A stretch of DNA of 64,000 nucleotides from Demequina aestuarii (GCF_000975095.1 NZ_BBRD01000002.1:124001-188000), one strand, 5' to 3'. Positions 17,974 to 27,059 are shown, counted from the stretch's first letter. Notes: a model not told the origin generated them from the sequence alone. A program made the numbers and translations.

Positions 17974-18864
17974 CTACTCGTGGCTGAGCAGACGTTCAGC
18001 CAGGCTCTGCACGACCAGCGAAGCCGTGCCGGCACGAGTGACCAGCAGCACATCGCGGGTCATCTCAACTGCCAGCGGACGCTCGACGACACCGTCGTGC
18101 GCACGCGACTCACCGGTGCGCGGCACGCAGGCGATGGCGAGCCCTGCGTGCACCAGCGCAATCTGGGTGGCGTGGTCGGCCACGAAGTGACGCACATCGA
18201 TGTCCACGCCGTGACGCCGCATCTCCTGATCGATTGCGCGGTGCGCGTCGGAGCCGGCCGCACAGGTCGCCCACCGCTCGCCGGCGAGTTCCCGCGGCTC
18301 GATGCTGCCCCGTGCAGCAAGTCGATGCGAAGCAGGGAGAGAGATCGTCACCGCCTCGCGGCTGAGTCGTCGAACCTGAACGGACGCCGGAAGAGACGTC
18401 GGTGCAGTGCTCCACGATTCGGCCAGGACGACATCGACACGGCCAGCCACCAGAGACGCCACGTGAGCCGAGGTCTCTCCGTCCTCGACGGTGACTCGCA
18501 CCCGTGGGTACTCCTCTTCAAAGATGGGAAGTCGAGCACTCAGCACCGTTCGAATCACAGAGGCGATGGCGGCCACGCGGACCTCGCCGGTCAACGTCCC
18601 GCCTCGGTGCAGCTCGTTCTCAGCGCTCTGCATGAGCCCTCTCATGCGACGGGCATAGTCCGCGAGCAGCTTGCCCTCGTCGGTGAGGCGTATGCCACGG
18701 CCGGCCGGCACAACGATCGAGACGCCTGCCTCCGCCTCGATCCGGCGCAGCTGTTGCGATATCGCCGGGCCCGTCAGGTGCAGCACCACCGCAGCTTCGC
18801 CGACCGAGCCCGTGCGAGCGACGGCGTCGAGGACTCGCAGCCGGTCCCAGTTCATTCTCATCAC
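17974..18864 (-). CDS. LysR-family transcriptional regulator
   Basis: A 296-residue LysR-type regulator: an N-terminal winged helix-turn-helix (LRVLDAVARTGSVGEAAVVLHLTGPAISQQLR region, residues 9-40) and a two-lobed substrate-binding domain (about 90-290) beginning TGEVRVAAIAS. It diverges from an EamA transporter, and the 69-base gap holds two TTGATC copies, the second within a perfect TTGATCAA. By analogy with other LysR pairs it probably controls the transporter. GTG 18864 is listed; ATG codons at 18861 and 18855 are equally plausible starts. Confidence 0.9.
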   Translation of the reverse strand: MMRMNWDRLRVLDAVARTGSVGEAAVVLHLTGPAISQQLRRIEAEAGVSIVVPAGRGIRLTDEGKLLADYARRMRGLMQSAENELHRGGTLTGEVRVAAIASVIRTVLSARLPIFEEEYPRVRVTVEDGETSAHVASLVAGRVDVVLAESWSTAPTSLPASVQVRRLSREAVTISLPASHRLAARGSIEPRELAGERWATCAAGSDAHRAIDQEMRRHGVDIDVRHFVADHATQIALVHAGLAIACVPRTGESRAHDGVVERPLAVEMTRDVLLVTRAGTASLVVQSLAERLLSHE

Positions 18865-18884
18865 ACATACCTATCATTACTGGG

Positions 18885-18910
18885 TTGATCTGCGAACTAG
18901 TGTTGATCAA
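18885..18910. promoter_or_regulatory. Candidate LysR operator with TTGATC repeats
   Basis: TTGATC at 18885-18890 and the palindrome TTGATCAA at 18903-18910 lie 18 bases apart, nearly two helical turns, in the divergent region. The EamA -10 element TAGCAT is at 18922-18927, so a bound regulator would sit just upstream of that promoter. Regulation is inferred from position only. Confidence 0.4.
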
Positions 18911-18933
18911 TAGTCACCGCCTAGCATCGCCCG

Positions 18934-19848
18934 GTGCCTGCAATCGACCGCCCCGCCTCGACGCCTGGGCCCGCTGTCAGCGGGGTCGCCATCGTGATGG
19001 GCGCACTCTGCCTGTCGTTCACTGCGATCGTGGTGAAGGTGGCAGGCGTTGACGCCGCGACCACAGCCGTCCTGCGATGCGCGCTGGCGCTTGTGCCGCT
19101 GCTTCCACTTGCCCTTCGCGAACGCCGCCGTCGAGGCGCGCTGTCGGTCCGTGGCATGTGGTGGGCCCTCGCCGCTGGGGCGGCGCTCGGCCTCGACTAC
19201 GCGGCATGGACGGCATCGATCTATCACGTGGGCGCCGGAATGAGCACGGTGCTGATCAACGTGCAGGTGATCGTCCTCCCTCTGCTGGCCTTCGCCGTCG
19301 ACCGGGAGCAGGTGCCCCGCCGCTTCCTCGCCATGACTCCCGTCATGCTCGGGGGAATCGCACTAGTGGGCGGCGTGGCGGGCGGCCCCACGACGGTGAC
19401 GAGCGTGACGGGCACCACTCTGGGCGTCGCCGCCGGCGTGGGATACGCGATCTATCTCTTCCTCACGCGACGCACATCGCGGGTCGAGCCTCGTCGGGCA
19501 ATCCAACAACTCACCTGGGCCACCGTGGCCGCGACCGTCGCCGCCGCCGTCGTCGCTCCGCTGTCAGGTGGAGTCAGCGTCTCGGGAATCAGCCCTCGAC
19601 AGTGGTGGCTGCTGGCGACGCTCGCGGGCGTGGGGCAAGTGCTGTCATGGCTGCTGATCCACTACGGGAGTGCTCGGCTGACAGCCGCGCGGACATCCGC
19701 GCTCCTGCTCACACAACCGATCCTCGCCGTCGCCCTTGCGGCAGTGATTCTGGGCGAACACCCCACAGCACTCCAGCTTGCAGGCGTGGTCCTCGTCCTC
19801 TGCTGCGTCGCGGTCGTGACCGACGTGTGGCGCACGAGGCGACCATGA
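18934..19848 (+). CDS. EamA/DMT-family transporter
   Basis: A 304-residue inner-membrane protein with ten predicted helices in two EamA repeats (about residues 15-135 and 155-298), the usual drug/metabolite transporter size. These proteins often export amino acids or metabolites. GTG 18934 lies 6 bases after TAGCAT, a leaderless pattern. The divergent LysR gene is the likely regulator. The substrate cannot be read from sequence. Confidence 0.9.
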   Translation: MPAIDRPASTPGPAVSGVAIVMGALCLSFTAIVVKVAGVDAATTAVLRCALALVPLLPLALRERRRRGALSVRGMWWALAAGAALGLDYAAWTASIYHVGAGMSTVLINVQVIVLPLLAFAVDREQVPRRFLAMTPVMLGGIALVGGVAGGPTTVTSVTGTTLGVAAGVGYAIYLFLTRRTSRVEPRRAIQQLTWATVAATVAAAVVAPLSGGVSVSGISPRQWWLLATLAGVGQVLSWLLIHYGSARLTAARTSALLLTQPILAVALAAVILGEHPTALQLAGVVLVLCCVAVVTDVWRTRRP

Positions 19849-19906
19849 CTGCCGGACAGGAGTTCCATAAGCCTGCTAGCCGACAGTGAGTGCCTGACAG
19901 GTGGAG

Positions 19907-19994
19907 CGGAGAGTGCGGGATTCGAACCCGCGGAGGCGGGTTACGCCTCAACAGTTTTCAAGACTGTCACCTTCGGCCGCTCGGTCAACTCTCC
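19907..19994 (-). tRNA. tRNA-Ser (anticodon TGA)
   Basis: An 88-base class II tRNA on the minus strand. Acceptor GGAGAGT pairs with ACTCTCC, the anticodon stem ACAGT/ACTGT encloses CTTGAAA with anticodon TGA, the variable arm is GAGGCGTAACCCGCCTC-like and the T loop is GGTTCGAATCC. CCA is not encoded. It sits between the EamA transporter and a PIN-domain gene. Confidence 0.95.
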
Positions 19995-20004
19995 TCGGCG
20001 CGCG

Positions 20005-20436
20005 TTACGCGCCAGCGGTGCCATTGTGCCAGCCCTGAGGCAGTCCGGGTGAGACCACCGCCAGCTCGTACAGCTCGGCGGCCTGGGCGAACTCGGCGTC
20101 GTACGTCGCGACGGTGTCGATCGCGGGGTGAGCCACAGCGGCGCCCAGGTGGAGCGCAGCAAACGGCTTCAGCACTGCGGCCGCGTGCGTCGACACGGAC
20201 ACGTTCTCGTCAGAGAAACGGATCACCGGGATGGTGCGCCGCACCTGATCGACGATGTCGTAGGCGTGGCCCTTGGTCTCGCGCGGGAACAGCTCCGCGG
20301 CCTGACGCAGTTCGGTGAGCCCCAACTGGGTCATCGCGACGTCGTCGATGCGCGGCACCGCCCAGGCGTTCCATTCATCGAAGAACTTCACACCCGGCAG
20401 GAACCTGCAGAGCGCAGAGCCGTCGAGGTAGATCAC
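20005..20436 (-). CDS. PIN-domain protein (VapC-like ribonuclease), no antitoxin seen
   Basis: A 143-residue PIN-domain protein. Conserved acidic positions are Asp in VIYLDGSAL, Glu in LGLTELRQA, and the late Asp residues in HPAIDTVATYDAEF, which form the metal site of these RNases. Start GTG 20436 is 7 bases after TAGTCT, so it is probably leaderless. VapC toxins usually follow a small antitoxin gene, but the 88 bases upstream hold only a hairpin. It may be a solitary or housekeeping PIN protein, or use a distant antitoxin. Confidence 0.8.
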   Translation of the reverse strand: MIYLDGSALCRFLPGVKFFDEWNAWAVPRIDDVAMTQLGLTELRQAAELFPRETKGHAYDIVDQVRRTIPVIRFSDENVSVSTHAAAVLKPFAALHLGAAVAHPAIDTVATYDAEFAQAAELYELAVVSPGLPQGWHNGTAGA

Positions 20437-20476
20437 AGCGTCCAGACTATCCCCGTGCCGCCTGCGCGGACTGCCA

Positions 20477-20510
20477 GCCGATGCGCACGCGCCGTTGCGC
20501 ACGCATCGGC
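20477..20510 (-). terminator. Hairpin at the end of the conservon operon
   Basis: GCCGATGCG (20477-20485) pairs with CGCATCGGC (20502-20510) around a 16-base loop. It lies 15 bases past the GTPase stop on that strand. The right arm is part of a GCATCGGCC motif copy. No T tract follows. Confidence 0.6.
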
Positions 20511-20524
20511 CGTCTGGGTGGGGA

Positions 20525-21124
20525 CTACTTCGAGAGCTGGCGCATGGCGAGCTGGACCACCGCGATCAGCGCCTGCTTGGTCGCAGCCTTCTCGCGGGCA
20601 TCCGTGTACATGATGGGTGTTCCCTCGGGGATGCCGAGCGCCTCACGGACATCCTCGAGCGTGTGCCGAGCGACGCCGTCGAAGCAGTTGACGCACACCA
20701 CGAACGGCACGCCGCGGCCCTCGAAGTAGTCGACGGCCGGGAAGCACTGGTCGAGGCGCTCAGTGTCGACGAGCACCACGGCACCGATGGCACCGCGCAC
20801 CAGGTCGTCCCACATGAACAGGAACCGGTCCTGGCCAGGAGTGCCGAACAGGTACAGCCACAGCGAGCCGGGCAGCGCGATGCGCCCGAAGTCCATGGCG
20901 ACCGTGGTGGTCGTCTTGCGGTCGGTCACGCCTCCGGCATCGTCGATGCCGATGGACTTCTCCGTCATCGCCGCCTCAGTGTTGAGGGGGTCGATATCGG
21001 AGATGGAACCGATGAACGTGGTCTTGCCCACCGCGAAGCCGCCAGCGATGACGATCTTGACGACGGTGGGGGCGGTGGGAGACGCGGGGTTTGCGACCGC
21101 CGCGTCAGAGGGCTGCGATGCCAT
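20525..21124 (-). CDS. Conservon small GTPase (CvnD-like)
   Basis: A 199-residue Ras/MglA-like GTPase of the conservon type. Motifs: G1 GGFAVGKTT, the FGTPGQDRF switch II region (G3, with Pro in place of the Ala or Ser of other small GTPases) and the G4-like CVNCFDG. Conservon GTPases work with a membrane kinase, a roadblock protein and a DUF742 protein in G-protein-like signalling at the membrane. ATG 21124 follows GGAGAG and overlaps the DUF742 gene by 20 bases. It is the last gene of the four. Confidence 0.92.
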   Translation of the reverse strand: MASQPSDAAVANPASPTAPTVVKIVIAGGFAVGKTTFIGSISDIDPLNTEAAMTEKSIGIDDAGGVTDRKTTTTVAMDFGRIALPGSLWLYLFGTPGQDRFLFMWDDLVRGAIGAVVLVDTERLDQCFPAVDYFEGRGVPFVVCVNCFDGVARHTLEDVREALGIPEGTPIMYTDAREKAATKQALIAVVQLAMRQLSK

Positions 21125-21500
21125 CAAGGACACTCTCCAGAAGGCTCAGGGATAGGCCACCGGACTCGTCGTGGGTCGACTTGTCATCGGCCGTTCCGCC
21201 GGTGTAGATCGTCAGATAGTTGTCTTCAGCAAGATCCGTCACCAGCACGCGGACCACTCCGAGCGGAAGCCGGGTGTGGGCCGAGAGCTCGGCGATGGAT
21301 TGATATTGACCTGCAGCGAGCTGCAGGATCTTCTTCTTCTCGGGGGTCAGCCCCTTCAAAGTCTGTGGGTCGGAGCGGGCTTCGACGAGCGCCTCCATGG
21401 GGAGGGTCGTGCTCGCCGCGCTCACACGGCCGCCCGTGACGGCGTACGGACGGACCGCGTAGGTCTCCTCGTCGCCCAGCGGCGTCATCGAGTCTGTCAT
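21105..21500 (-). CDS. DUF742 protein of the conservon (CvnC-like)
   Basis: A 131-residue DUF742 protein: VRPYAVTGGR near the N terminus, a winged-helix-like middle (SIAELSAHTRLPLGVVRVLVTDL) and a short tail ending in LLESVLDGI. In streptomycete conservons the corresponding protein sits between the roadblock protein and the GTPase, exactly as here. It lies 15 bases after the roadblock gene and overlaps the GTPase start. Biochemical role is not well known. Confidence 0.9.
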   Translation of the reverse strand: MTDSMTPLGDEETYAVRPYAVTGGRVSAASTTLPMEALVEARSDPQTLKGLTPEKKKILQLAAGQYQSIAELSAHTRLPLGVVRVLVTDLAEDNYLTIYTGGTADDKSTHDESGGLSLSLLESVLDGIAAL

Positions 21501-21515
21501 CGCGGCCGTCCCTCC

Positions 21516-21956
21516 TTAGGAACGCAGGTGACCGTCTGTCGGCAGGTTCTGGCGCATCTCGGTGATGAGCTGCGGCGTGAGGGCGTTCTCGGTGCGCGAG
21601 ACGAGCAGGGTCATCTCGTAGCCGACCAGGCCGACGTCGCACGTCGAGTCTGCAGCGACCGCGAGCACCGAGCCGTTGGAGACGCTCATGAGGAACAGGA
21701 AGAGCTCGTCCATCTCGATGATCGACTGGCGCACCTCGCCTGCCTGGAGCTGACGTGCGGCGCCACGAGTGAGGCTCGCCATCCCGGACACGACGGCGGC
21801 GAGAGTGTCGCCTCCCGTGCGGTCGAGGTTCTTGGACATCGCCATGAGCAGTCCATCCGCGCTCACCACCAGCGTGTGTCGCGTCCCGGGGACTGTCTGG
21901 ACGAAATTGTCCAGCAGCCATCCGAAGTTGGTGGCCTCGGTGCTGAGCTCGGTCAC
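21516..21956 (-). CDS. Roadblock/LC7-domain protein of the conservon (CvnB-like)
   Basis: A 146-residue roadblock/LC7 protein, a small dimeric fold that regulates GTPases such as MglA. The core runs NFVQTVPGTRHTLVVSADG through a MAMSKNLD strand to the SVLAVAADSTCDVGLVGYEM block. GTG 21956 was chosen because AAGGAG lies five bases before it. It follows the large kinase by 73 bases and precedes the DUF742 gene by 15. Confidence 0.92.
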   Translation of the reverse strand: MTELSTEATNFGWLLDNFVQTVPGTRHTLVVSADGLLMAMSKNLDRTGGDTLAAVVSGMASLTRGAARQLQAGEVRQSIIEMDELFLFLMSVSNGSVLAVAADSTCDVGLVGYEMTLLVSRTENALTPQLITEMRQNLPTDGHLRS

Positions 21957-22029
21957 TGCGTCTCCTTGCATTGGCCGCTCCGGGGACGGAGCGAGTTCTC
22001 GATGGTGGGGATGGTACTCGCGAAGGCTC

Positions 22030-25000
22030 TCATGAGTCGGAGGCCTCCGCAGGCTCGGTCTGGCGCTCGAAGGCCGCAACGTCGTCGCGCGCCCTCTTCG
22101 TGCCCGAGTAGAAGGAACTGAAGCGACTGCGTACCGCATCGGCATCCCGGTCCGCGGGCGCCAGCGAGGCGTCCTCCTGGATCGGAGTGACCTCGACCGG
22201 GTCCGCATTGGTGGGACGGCGACGCTGCAGGCCCGCACGGGTCTTCTCGACCTTGGGCCGCTCCGCCGCGAGCGAGCTCAGCTCTGAGAACACCGCACTG
22301 GTGAGATCCGCGCCGCCCATGTCATCGCCGCCATTGTCAGGCTGGATCACCGGCTGGTAGGTGGTGGCGCCTTCGGGCTCGGCCGCCTGGAGAGCACTGG
22401 CTCCCGCAGCCTCCCATCCGGACGCCTTCGCGAGCTCGTCAGGGCTGTACGCCGTGGCGCTGGAGTCCGAGGGCGGCTCGGCCGAGTTCACGGTCTGAGA
22501 CGCGTCCCAGGCGTTGGCCTCGGGGCTCGCTCCGACATCGGGCTGGAACGACTGCGGTGCGGCAGACGGGGGCTCAGCGGGGACGGTGGGCTCGGCTCGC
22601 TCCCACGGTGCGGGTGCCTCCGGCTGAGGCGCGGACTGCAGCCACGGTGCGGACGCGGACGGCTCCGGCTGGGCGGCCTCGGGAGCCGGCGAGGAGGCCT
22701 CGGGCGCGAACGATGTCGGCGCGGGCTCCCACGGGGCGGGGGCGGAAGCGCTGCTCGGCGCCTCGCTCTCGGGGGCCGATGCGGGTTCGGGGGCCGACTG
22801 CCACGACGACGGCTGCACCACGGGCTCCGTCATCGGCAGGTACCCGCCCGGTGCCGGGGTCGACGGCGCGCTGGACGCGGATCGAGCGGCGTCCGTGGCC
22901 GCCCACGGCGCAGCGGGAGCGCCAGCGCTCGCGGCCGTGCCCGGTTCCGCGGCGGAGTCGCCGCGGCGGCCCCTGCCGAACAGCCGTGAGAAGAATCCCG
23001 GGCGCTGCTCGGTCTCATCGTCGACGGCGCTCTGAATCAGCTCATCGAGGCTGGGGTTTCGCTCGGACTCGGACGCGGGCTCGCCGCCCCACGCCGCGGC
23101 GGGAGCGTCGCTCGGAACGGCGCCTTCGACGGGCGACGCGGCCTGCGGCTCTCGGGGCGCATCCGCCACAGGAGCGTCATGGTCGATGGGTGCCTGCGGG
23201 CTCGCCATGAATCCGGGAGCAAACGCCGCGTCCTCAGCAGGCGCGTCGCCCTGCGTGGGCTCCGCGAGCCACGGCTGATCGGCGGCGCTCGGGGCGGAGG
23301 GCGTGTCGTACGCGCCGGGCGCCTCGTACGGAGCGGGAGCGTCGTGCACGCCAGGGGCGTCGTAGGCGCCGGGGGCTTCGTGCGCCACGGGTGCGTCATA
23401 CGGCGTGGGCGCGAACGGGTCAGCAGCGTCGGCGTGGTCCGTGCTCGGCGCGTCATAGGGGGACCCGGCGTGAGGAAGCTCGTCATCGACGAGCGAGACC
23501 TGCTCGACGCCACCATAGGGAGCGGGCTCGTACGACGGCGCGGGGGCCTGGTACTCATCCTCATCCGCCTCGAGAGACGGCACGACGAACGGTCCCGGGT
23601 CGACGGCCGGGGCCGGTGCACCAGCCTCCTCGGGCGCGTCGTCGTACTCGAACACCGGGGTGTCGACAGGAGTCGGCTCAGGGGTGGCGGCGGGGGACGG
23701 CGTGACATCCACCTTGGGCATGCGGAAGACGGGCAGCGACTCGGCCGCATTCGGCGCGGACGGAGCGTCCACGCTCGCGATGGTGTCGTGCGAGTCCGGG
23801 ACGTCGGGCTCGAAGGCGGGTGCGGCGGCACTCTCGGCCTCGACGTCCGCCGGCCCTCGGTCGCGGCGTGAGAAGAACGCGGCGGCCCCTGCGGCGCCGG
23901 CGACCTCGGCCGTGTCGGCGTGAGGCGCGGAGTCGGCGGTGTGGCCCGCGTCGGGGGCGACGGCATGATCGGTCGCGAGCTCATCGGGCTCGAGCTCGGG
24001 GGCGGGCATCGGCTCGCGTTTGGGCAGCTCTGGCCCGAACGAGGCCTGGGGAGACGTAGCCGCCTCCTGCTCGGTCTCGCGACGAGAGCGGAAGCCGCGG
24101 AACATCGAGGAGCGCTGCTCCGGCGACTGCGGGGTGACCTCTGTCGGCGAGATGGCGGGCGTGAACCCGCCCGCCTGCTCCGCCTCGAGAGCAGACAGCT
24201 GGGCATCGGTCGCCCGGGCGGGCAGACCCACGATGGACGCCCGTTCCCGCTGGGCGTCCGCGGGCGACGGGGCCTCGCGGCGACGGCGTGCCGGGAGCCC
24301 CGACGCCGCAGCACCGCTCGTCAGGTCCTCGGGGTTGGTCGCCTCCGCCACGGGCGCGCTGGCCGCGTCGGCGGCGATGAGAGCGTCGATCGAGTCGCGC
24401 TCGGGCTCGCCGGTGCTCCCGCGTCCCGCGAGGCTGACGCCTTCCTCGACCGCCGTCGGCGTGTACGCGTCGACCCGTGCTCCCTCGCGCTCAGGAAGGC
24501 GCGTGGTCTCGGTGATCTCCTCCGCCTCGTCGTGGGTGACGAGGGCGGTCGGGGCGTGCAGATTCTGGTCGACGGCGGTGGACGACAGGTGGTGCGGCGC
24601 GGGGGCCTCCTCCTTCGCGAACAGTGCCCGCGGCATGGTGACCGTCGCGAGCGTGCCTGCGCCTTCCTCAGACTTCAGCTCCACTCGAGCACCCACGCGG
24701 CGCGCGATGCGCCCGACCACGAACAGTCCCAGTCGCTGGGCACCGAGGATCTCCGATGCCGCGGTGGAGGCGACGCGCGCGTTCGCGGCATCGAGTTCCT
24801 TCTCGGTCATGCCGATGCCGGAGTCCTCGATCTCCACCACGTACTCATCGCCGCGCTCGAAGGTGCGGACCACGACGGCGCTGCCGGGGTCGGAGAACAC
24901 CGTCGCGTTCTCGAGCAGCTCCGCGAACAGGTGCGCCGCCGTCAGGGCGGAGTGGCCAAGCATGGCGGGGTCGGCGTCAAGTTCGAGCTGGACTCGCTCG

Positions 25001-26883
25001 TACAGCTCGATCTCGGACGATGCGGTGCGGACCACGTCGGACAGCGGCATGGGGCGACGCAGTCGGCGTCCGGTGTCGATGCCTGCGAGCACCAGCAGCG
25101 ACTCGGAGTTCCGTCGCATTCGCGTCGCGAGGTGGTCGAGGGCGAACAGCTTGGTGAGAGTCTCCTGGTTGTCCTCGGAGCGCTCCATCTCGTCGATCGA
25201 GGACAGCTGACGGTTCAGCAGCACCTGGTCGCGGCGAGCGACATTGACGAACATCTCGGAGATCGAACCACGCAGCGCGGCCTGCTCGCCGGCGATCGCG
25301 AGGGTCGCTGCGTTGACGCCGTTGAACGCCTCGGCCAGTCGTCCCACCTCGTCGCGGGACTCCACGGGGATCTGCACCTCGGAGACGTCGACGGTCTCAC
25401 CGGGGATCGCGACGCGCTCCACCAGTCGAGGCAGTTCCTGCCGCACCGCGGTGGCGGTCGTGGTCAGGCGTCGCAGCGGTCCGATGATGCGACGCGCGAT
25501 CACGAGCGCGATCACGAGCGACACGATGATGACCGCGACGATCGCGACGATCGTGACGATCGTCGACAGCAGCGCATTCTGCGCGTTGCTCGAGGCACCG
25601 GACTCCACACGCGACCACATGTCCTCGCGGAGAGGCTCGTAGACACGGAGCTCATCCGCCACCACGCCGCTCCAGTCGGCCGTGCGAGCGGTGAACAGCG
25701 AGGAGTCCAGGCCAGTGAGCACCTGGGTACGAACGGAGGCGAACGTGGTCGCCTGGTCCGTGTCAGAGCCGAAGGGGGGGACCTCATCGGCCCCCGAGAT
25801 GCCTGCGGACGCATCCTGCGCCTCCGCGAGCGCGATGTCAGTCGCGGTCGCCATGGTGCGCGCCTGCGCGGCCTCGCCAGGGAGGAACCGTCCCGCCCGG
25901 ATGAGTCGCTGGAACACGACCTCTTCGTGCTTGACGTTCTCGACCAGGGTGTCGAGGTCACCGTACGCCTGCACGGTCGACACGAGTTCACGGTCGGCCA
26001 TCGCGACGGCCACGTCGTCGGACGAGGACACGATGGTCTCGATGATGCCGGTGTAGAAAGCCGTCAGCGACACGGGGCCCGTCCCCAGCGACCGCGCGTC
26101 AGCGCGGATCTCGGGCATGGACGCGACCGCGTCCTCCCCTTCGAGGAGCGCTGCGACCACCTGAGTGTTCTCCTCGCTGCCGCCGAGCGCGGCGGCCGAA
26201 CCGCGCAGTGCCTCGACGCCTGCGTCGACGCTGGCGGCTGCAGCCTCCATCGGCTCCACGTAGGCGAGGGGCTCGGTGAACAGGCTCGTCGCGAACTCGC
26301 TCTCGACATTGAGGCGGAACGCCAGCGCTGAGAGCAGCGTCGACAGGCCCAGGTCCTCGGAGAGCGACTCGTCGAGCGCGTTGACGCCTTCCACTGCGGC
26401 GGCATAGCCGGCCTGCATCGACGCGATCGCGTCCTCGGCGGGGAACACTGCCCAGCCGCCGGACTCCTCTGTCGCCGGGGCGATCTGGAGCGCGCGCTCG
26501 GCAGTCATGTACGAGGTGCCGTCGCGTCCGATCGCCGCGTTCAGCTGCGCGCGGATCGCCTCAGGGTCCTCGGCGCCCGATTCGGTGATGGCCGTGTCGA
26601 GGCTGGTGAGCGCGGTGTCGGTGAACCCGTACGCCTCGTTGAGCTTGCTCTCCGTGTCCTGCGCCACGTGGACGAAGTTCGCGGTCGCAGCACGCTCGTC
26701 CTGGAGGTCGGCTCTCAGGGTGCGGGCGCGGTCGAGCGTGTCGATGAGCGCTTCGGCATTGCGTGCCGAACTCAGGTCCTGCAGGGAGCCGAAACCGATG
26801 AACCCGGCCGCCAACACCAGCACCAGAATGGGCACCGCGACTACCGCGAGGAGTTTCCCGCGGATACCTAGCCTCTGGAGCAT
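22030..26883 (-). CDS. Conservon sensor histidine kinase (CvnA-like) with an ~850-residue disordered tail
   Basis: A 1617-residue membrane kinase heading the conservon. Order: membrane helix (12-33), an extracytoplasmic nitrate/nitrite-sensing-type helical domain (about 40-435), membrane helix (441-464), HAMP linker, a DHLATRMRRNSESL box, and an ATPase domain with HLFAELLENATVFSDP near 653, EIEDSGIGMT and GAQRLGLFVVGRIA. After about residue 760 the protein is Pro/Ala/Glu-rich and looks disordered. It holds a run of YDAP/YEAP/HDAP units encoded at about 23290-23470 and ends in a conserved-type TRAGLQRRRP and FSSFYSGTKRARD segment. ATG 26883 has GGGAGAGAG upstream. Confidence 0.9.
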   Translation of the reverse strand: MLQRLGIRGKLLAVVAVPILVLVLAAGFIGFGSLQDLSSARNAEALIDTLDRARTLRADLQDERAATANFVHVAQDTESKLNEAYGFTDTALTSLDTAITESGAEDPEAIRAQLNAAIGRDGTSYMTAERALQIAPATEESGGWAVFPAEDAIASMQAGYAAAVEGVNALDESLSEDLGLSTLLSALAFRLNVESEFATSLFTEPLAYVEPMEAAAASVDAGVEALRGSAAALGGSEENTQVVAALLEGEDAVASMPEIRADARSLGTGPVSLTAFYTGIIETIVSSSDDVAVAMADRELVSTVQAYGDLDTLVENVKHEEVVFQRLIRAGRFLPGEAAQARTMATATDIALAEAQDASAGISGADEVPPFGSDTDQATTFASVRTQVLTGLDSSLFTARTADWSGVVADELRVYEPLREDMWSRVESGASSNAQNALLSTIVTIVAIVAVIIVSLVIALVIARRIIGPLRRLTTTATAVRQELPRLVERVAIPGETVDVSEVQIPVESRDEVGRLAEAFNGVNAATLAIAGEQAALRGSISEMFVNVARRDQVLLNRQLSSIDEMERSEDNQETLTKLFALDHLATRMRRNSESLLVLAGIDTGRRLRRPMPLSDVVRTASSEIELYERVQLELDADPAMLGHSALTAAHLFAELLENATVFSDPGSAVVVRTFERGDEYVVEIEDSGIGMTEKELDAANARVASTAASEILGAQRLGLFVVGRIARRVGARVELKSEEGAGTLATVTMPRALFAKEEAPAPHHLSSTAVDQNLHAPTALVTHDEAEEITETTRLPEREGARVDAYTPTAVEEGVSLAGRGSTGEPERDSIDALIAADAASAPVAEATNPEDLTSGAAASGLPARRRREAPSPADAQRERASIVGLPARATDAQLSALEAEQAGGFTPAISPTEVTPQSPEQRSSMFRGFRSRRETEQEAATSPQASFGPELPKREPMPAPELEPDELATDHAVAPDAGHTADSAPHADTAEVAGAAGAAAFFSRRDRGPADVEAESAAAPAFEPDVPDSHDTIASVDAPSAPNAAESLPVFRMPKVDVTPSPAATPEPTPVDTPVFEYDDAPEEAGAPAPAVDPGPFVVPSLEADEDEYQAPAPSYEPAPYGGVEQVSLVDDELPHAGSPYDAPSTDHADAADPFAPTPYDAPVAHEAPGAYDAPGVHDAPAPYEAPGAYDTPSAPSAADQPWLAEPTQGDAPAEDAAFAPGFMASPQAPIDHDAPVADAPREPQAASPVEGAVPSDAPAAAWGGEPASESERNPSLDELIQSAVDDETEQRPGFFSRLFGRGRRGDSAAEPGTAASAGAPAAPWAATDAARSASSAPSTPAPGGYLPMTEPVVQPSSWQSAPEPASAPESEAPSSASAPAPWEPAPTSFAPEASSPAPEAAQPEPSASAPWLQSAPQPEAPAPWERAEPTVPAEPPSAAPQSFQPDVGASPEANAWDASQTVNSAEPPSDSSATAYSPDELAKASGWEAAGASALQAAEPEGATTYQPVIQPDNGGDDMGGADLTSAVFSELSSLAAERPKVEKTRAGLQRRRPTNADPVEVTPIQEDASLAPADRDADAVRSRFSSFYSGTKRARDDVAAFERQTEPAEASDS

Positions 26884-26932
26884 CTACTCTCTCCCTCATG
26901 AGCCGCCACGACTGTGGCTTCCGAACGCCGGA

Positions 26933-26948
26933 CACGCTACACAGCGTG
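26933..26948. repeat. Palindrome upstream of the conservon kinase
   Basis: CACGCT-ACAC-AGCGTG forms a 6-bp inverted repeat 50 bases before the kinase ATG. It covers a TAGCGT hexamer on the minus strand that could be the -10 element, so it may be an operator. No regulator is known. Confidence 0.35.
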
Positions 26949-27059
26949 AGGACTCCACAGTTATCGGCCGCCCCGCCGAGAACCTGTAATCCTAGGACTC
27001 GCTATGGACAGAGACGCTACAGCGGCCCGACTATGACGTGAAGAAACGGGGGTAATGGT

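Noticed and set aside
20005-20510. Toxin-antitoxin pair
   Set aside because: Only the PIN protein is present; the region upstream has a hairpin but no small antitoxin frame with a start.
23290-23470. Tandem DNA repeat in the conservon kinase gene
   Set aside because: The repetition is at the protein level (YDAP-like units) with diverged codons, so it belongs to the kinase tail rather than being a separate repeat element.
23920-26331. 803-residue plus-strand frame opposite the conservon kinase
   Set aside because: It is antisense to a strongly supported kinase gene; the frame is open only because of high GC, and its product is Arg/His-rich without any domain.
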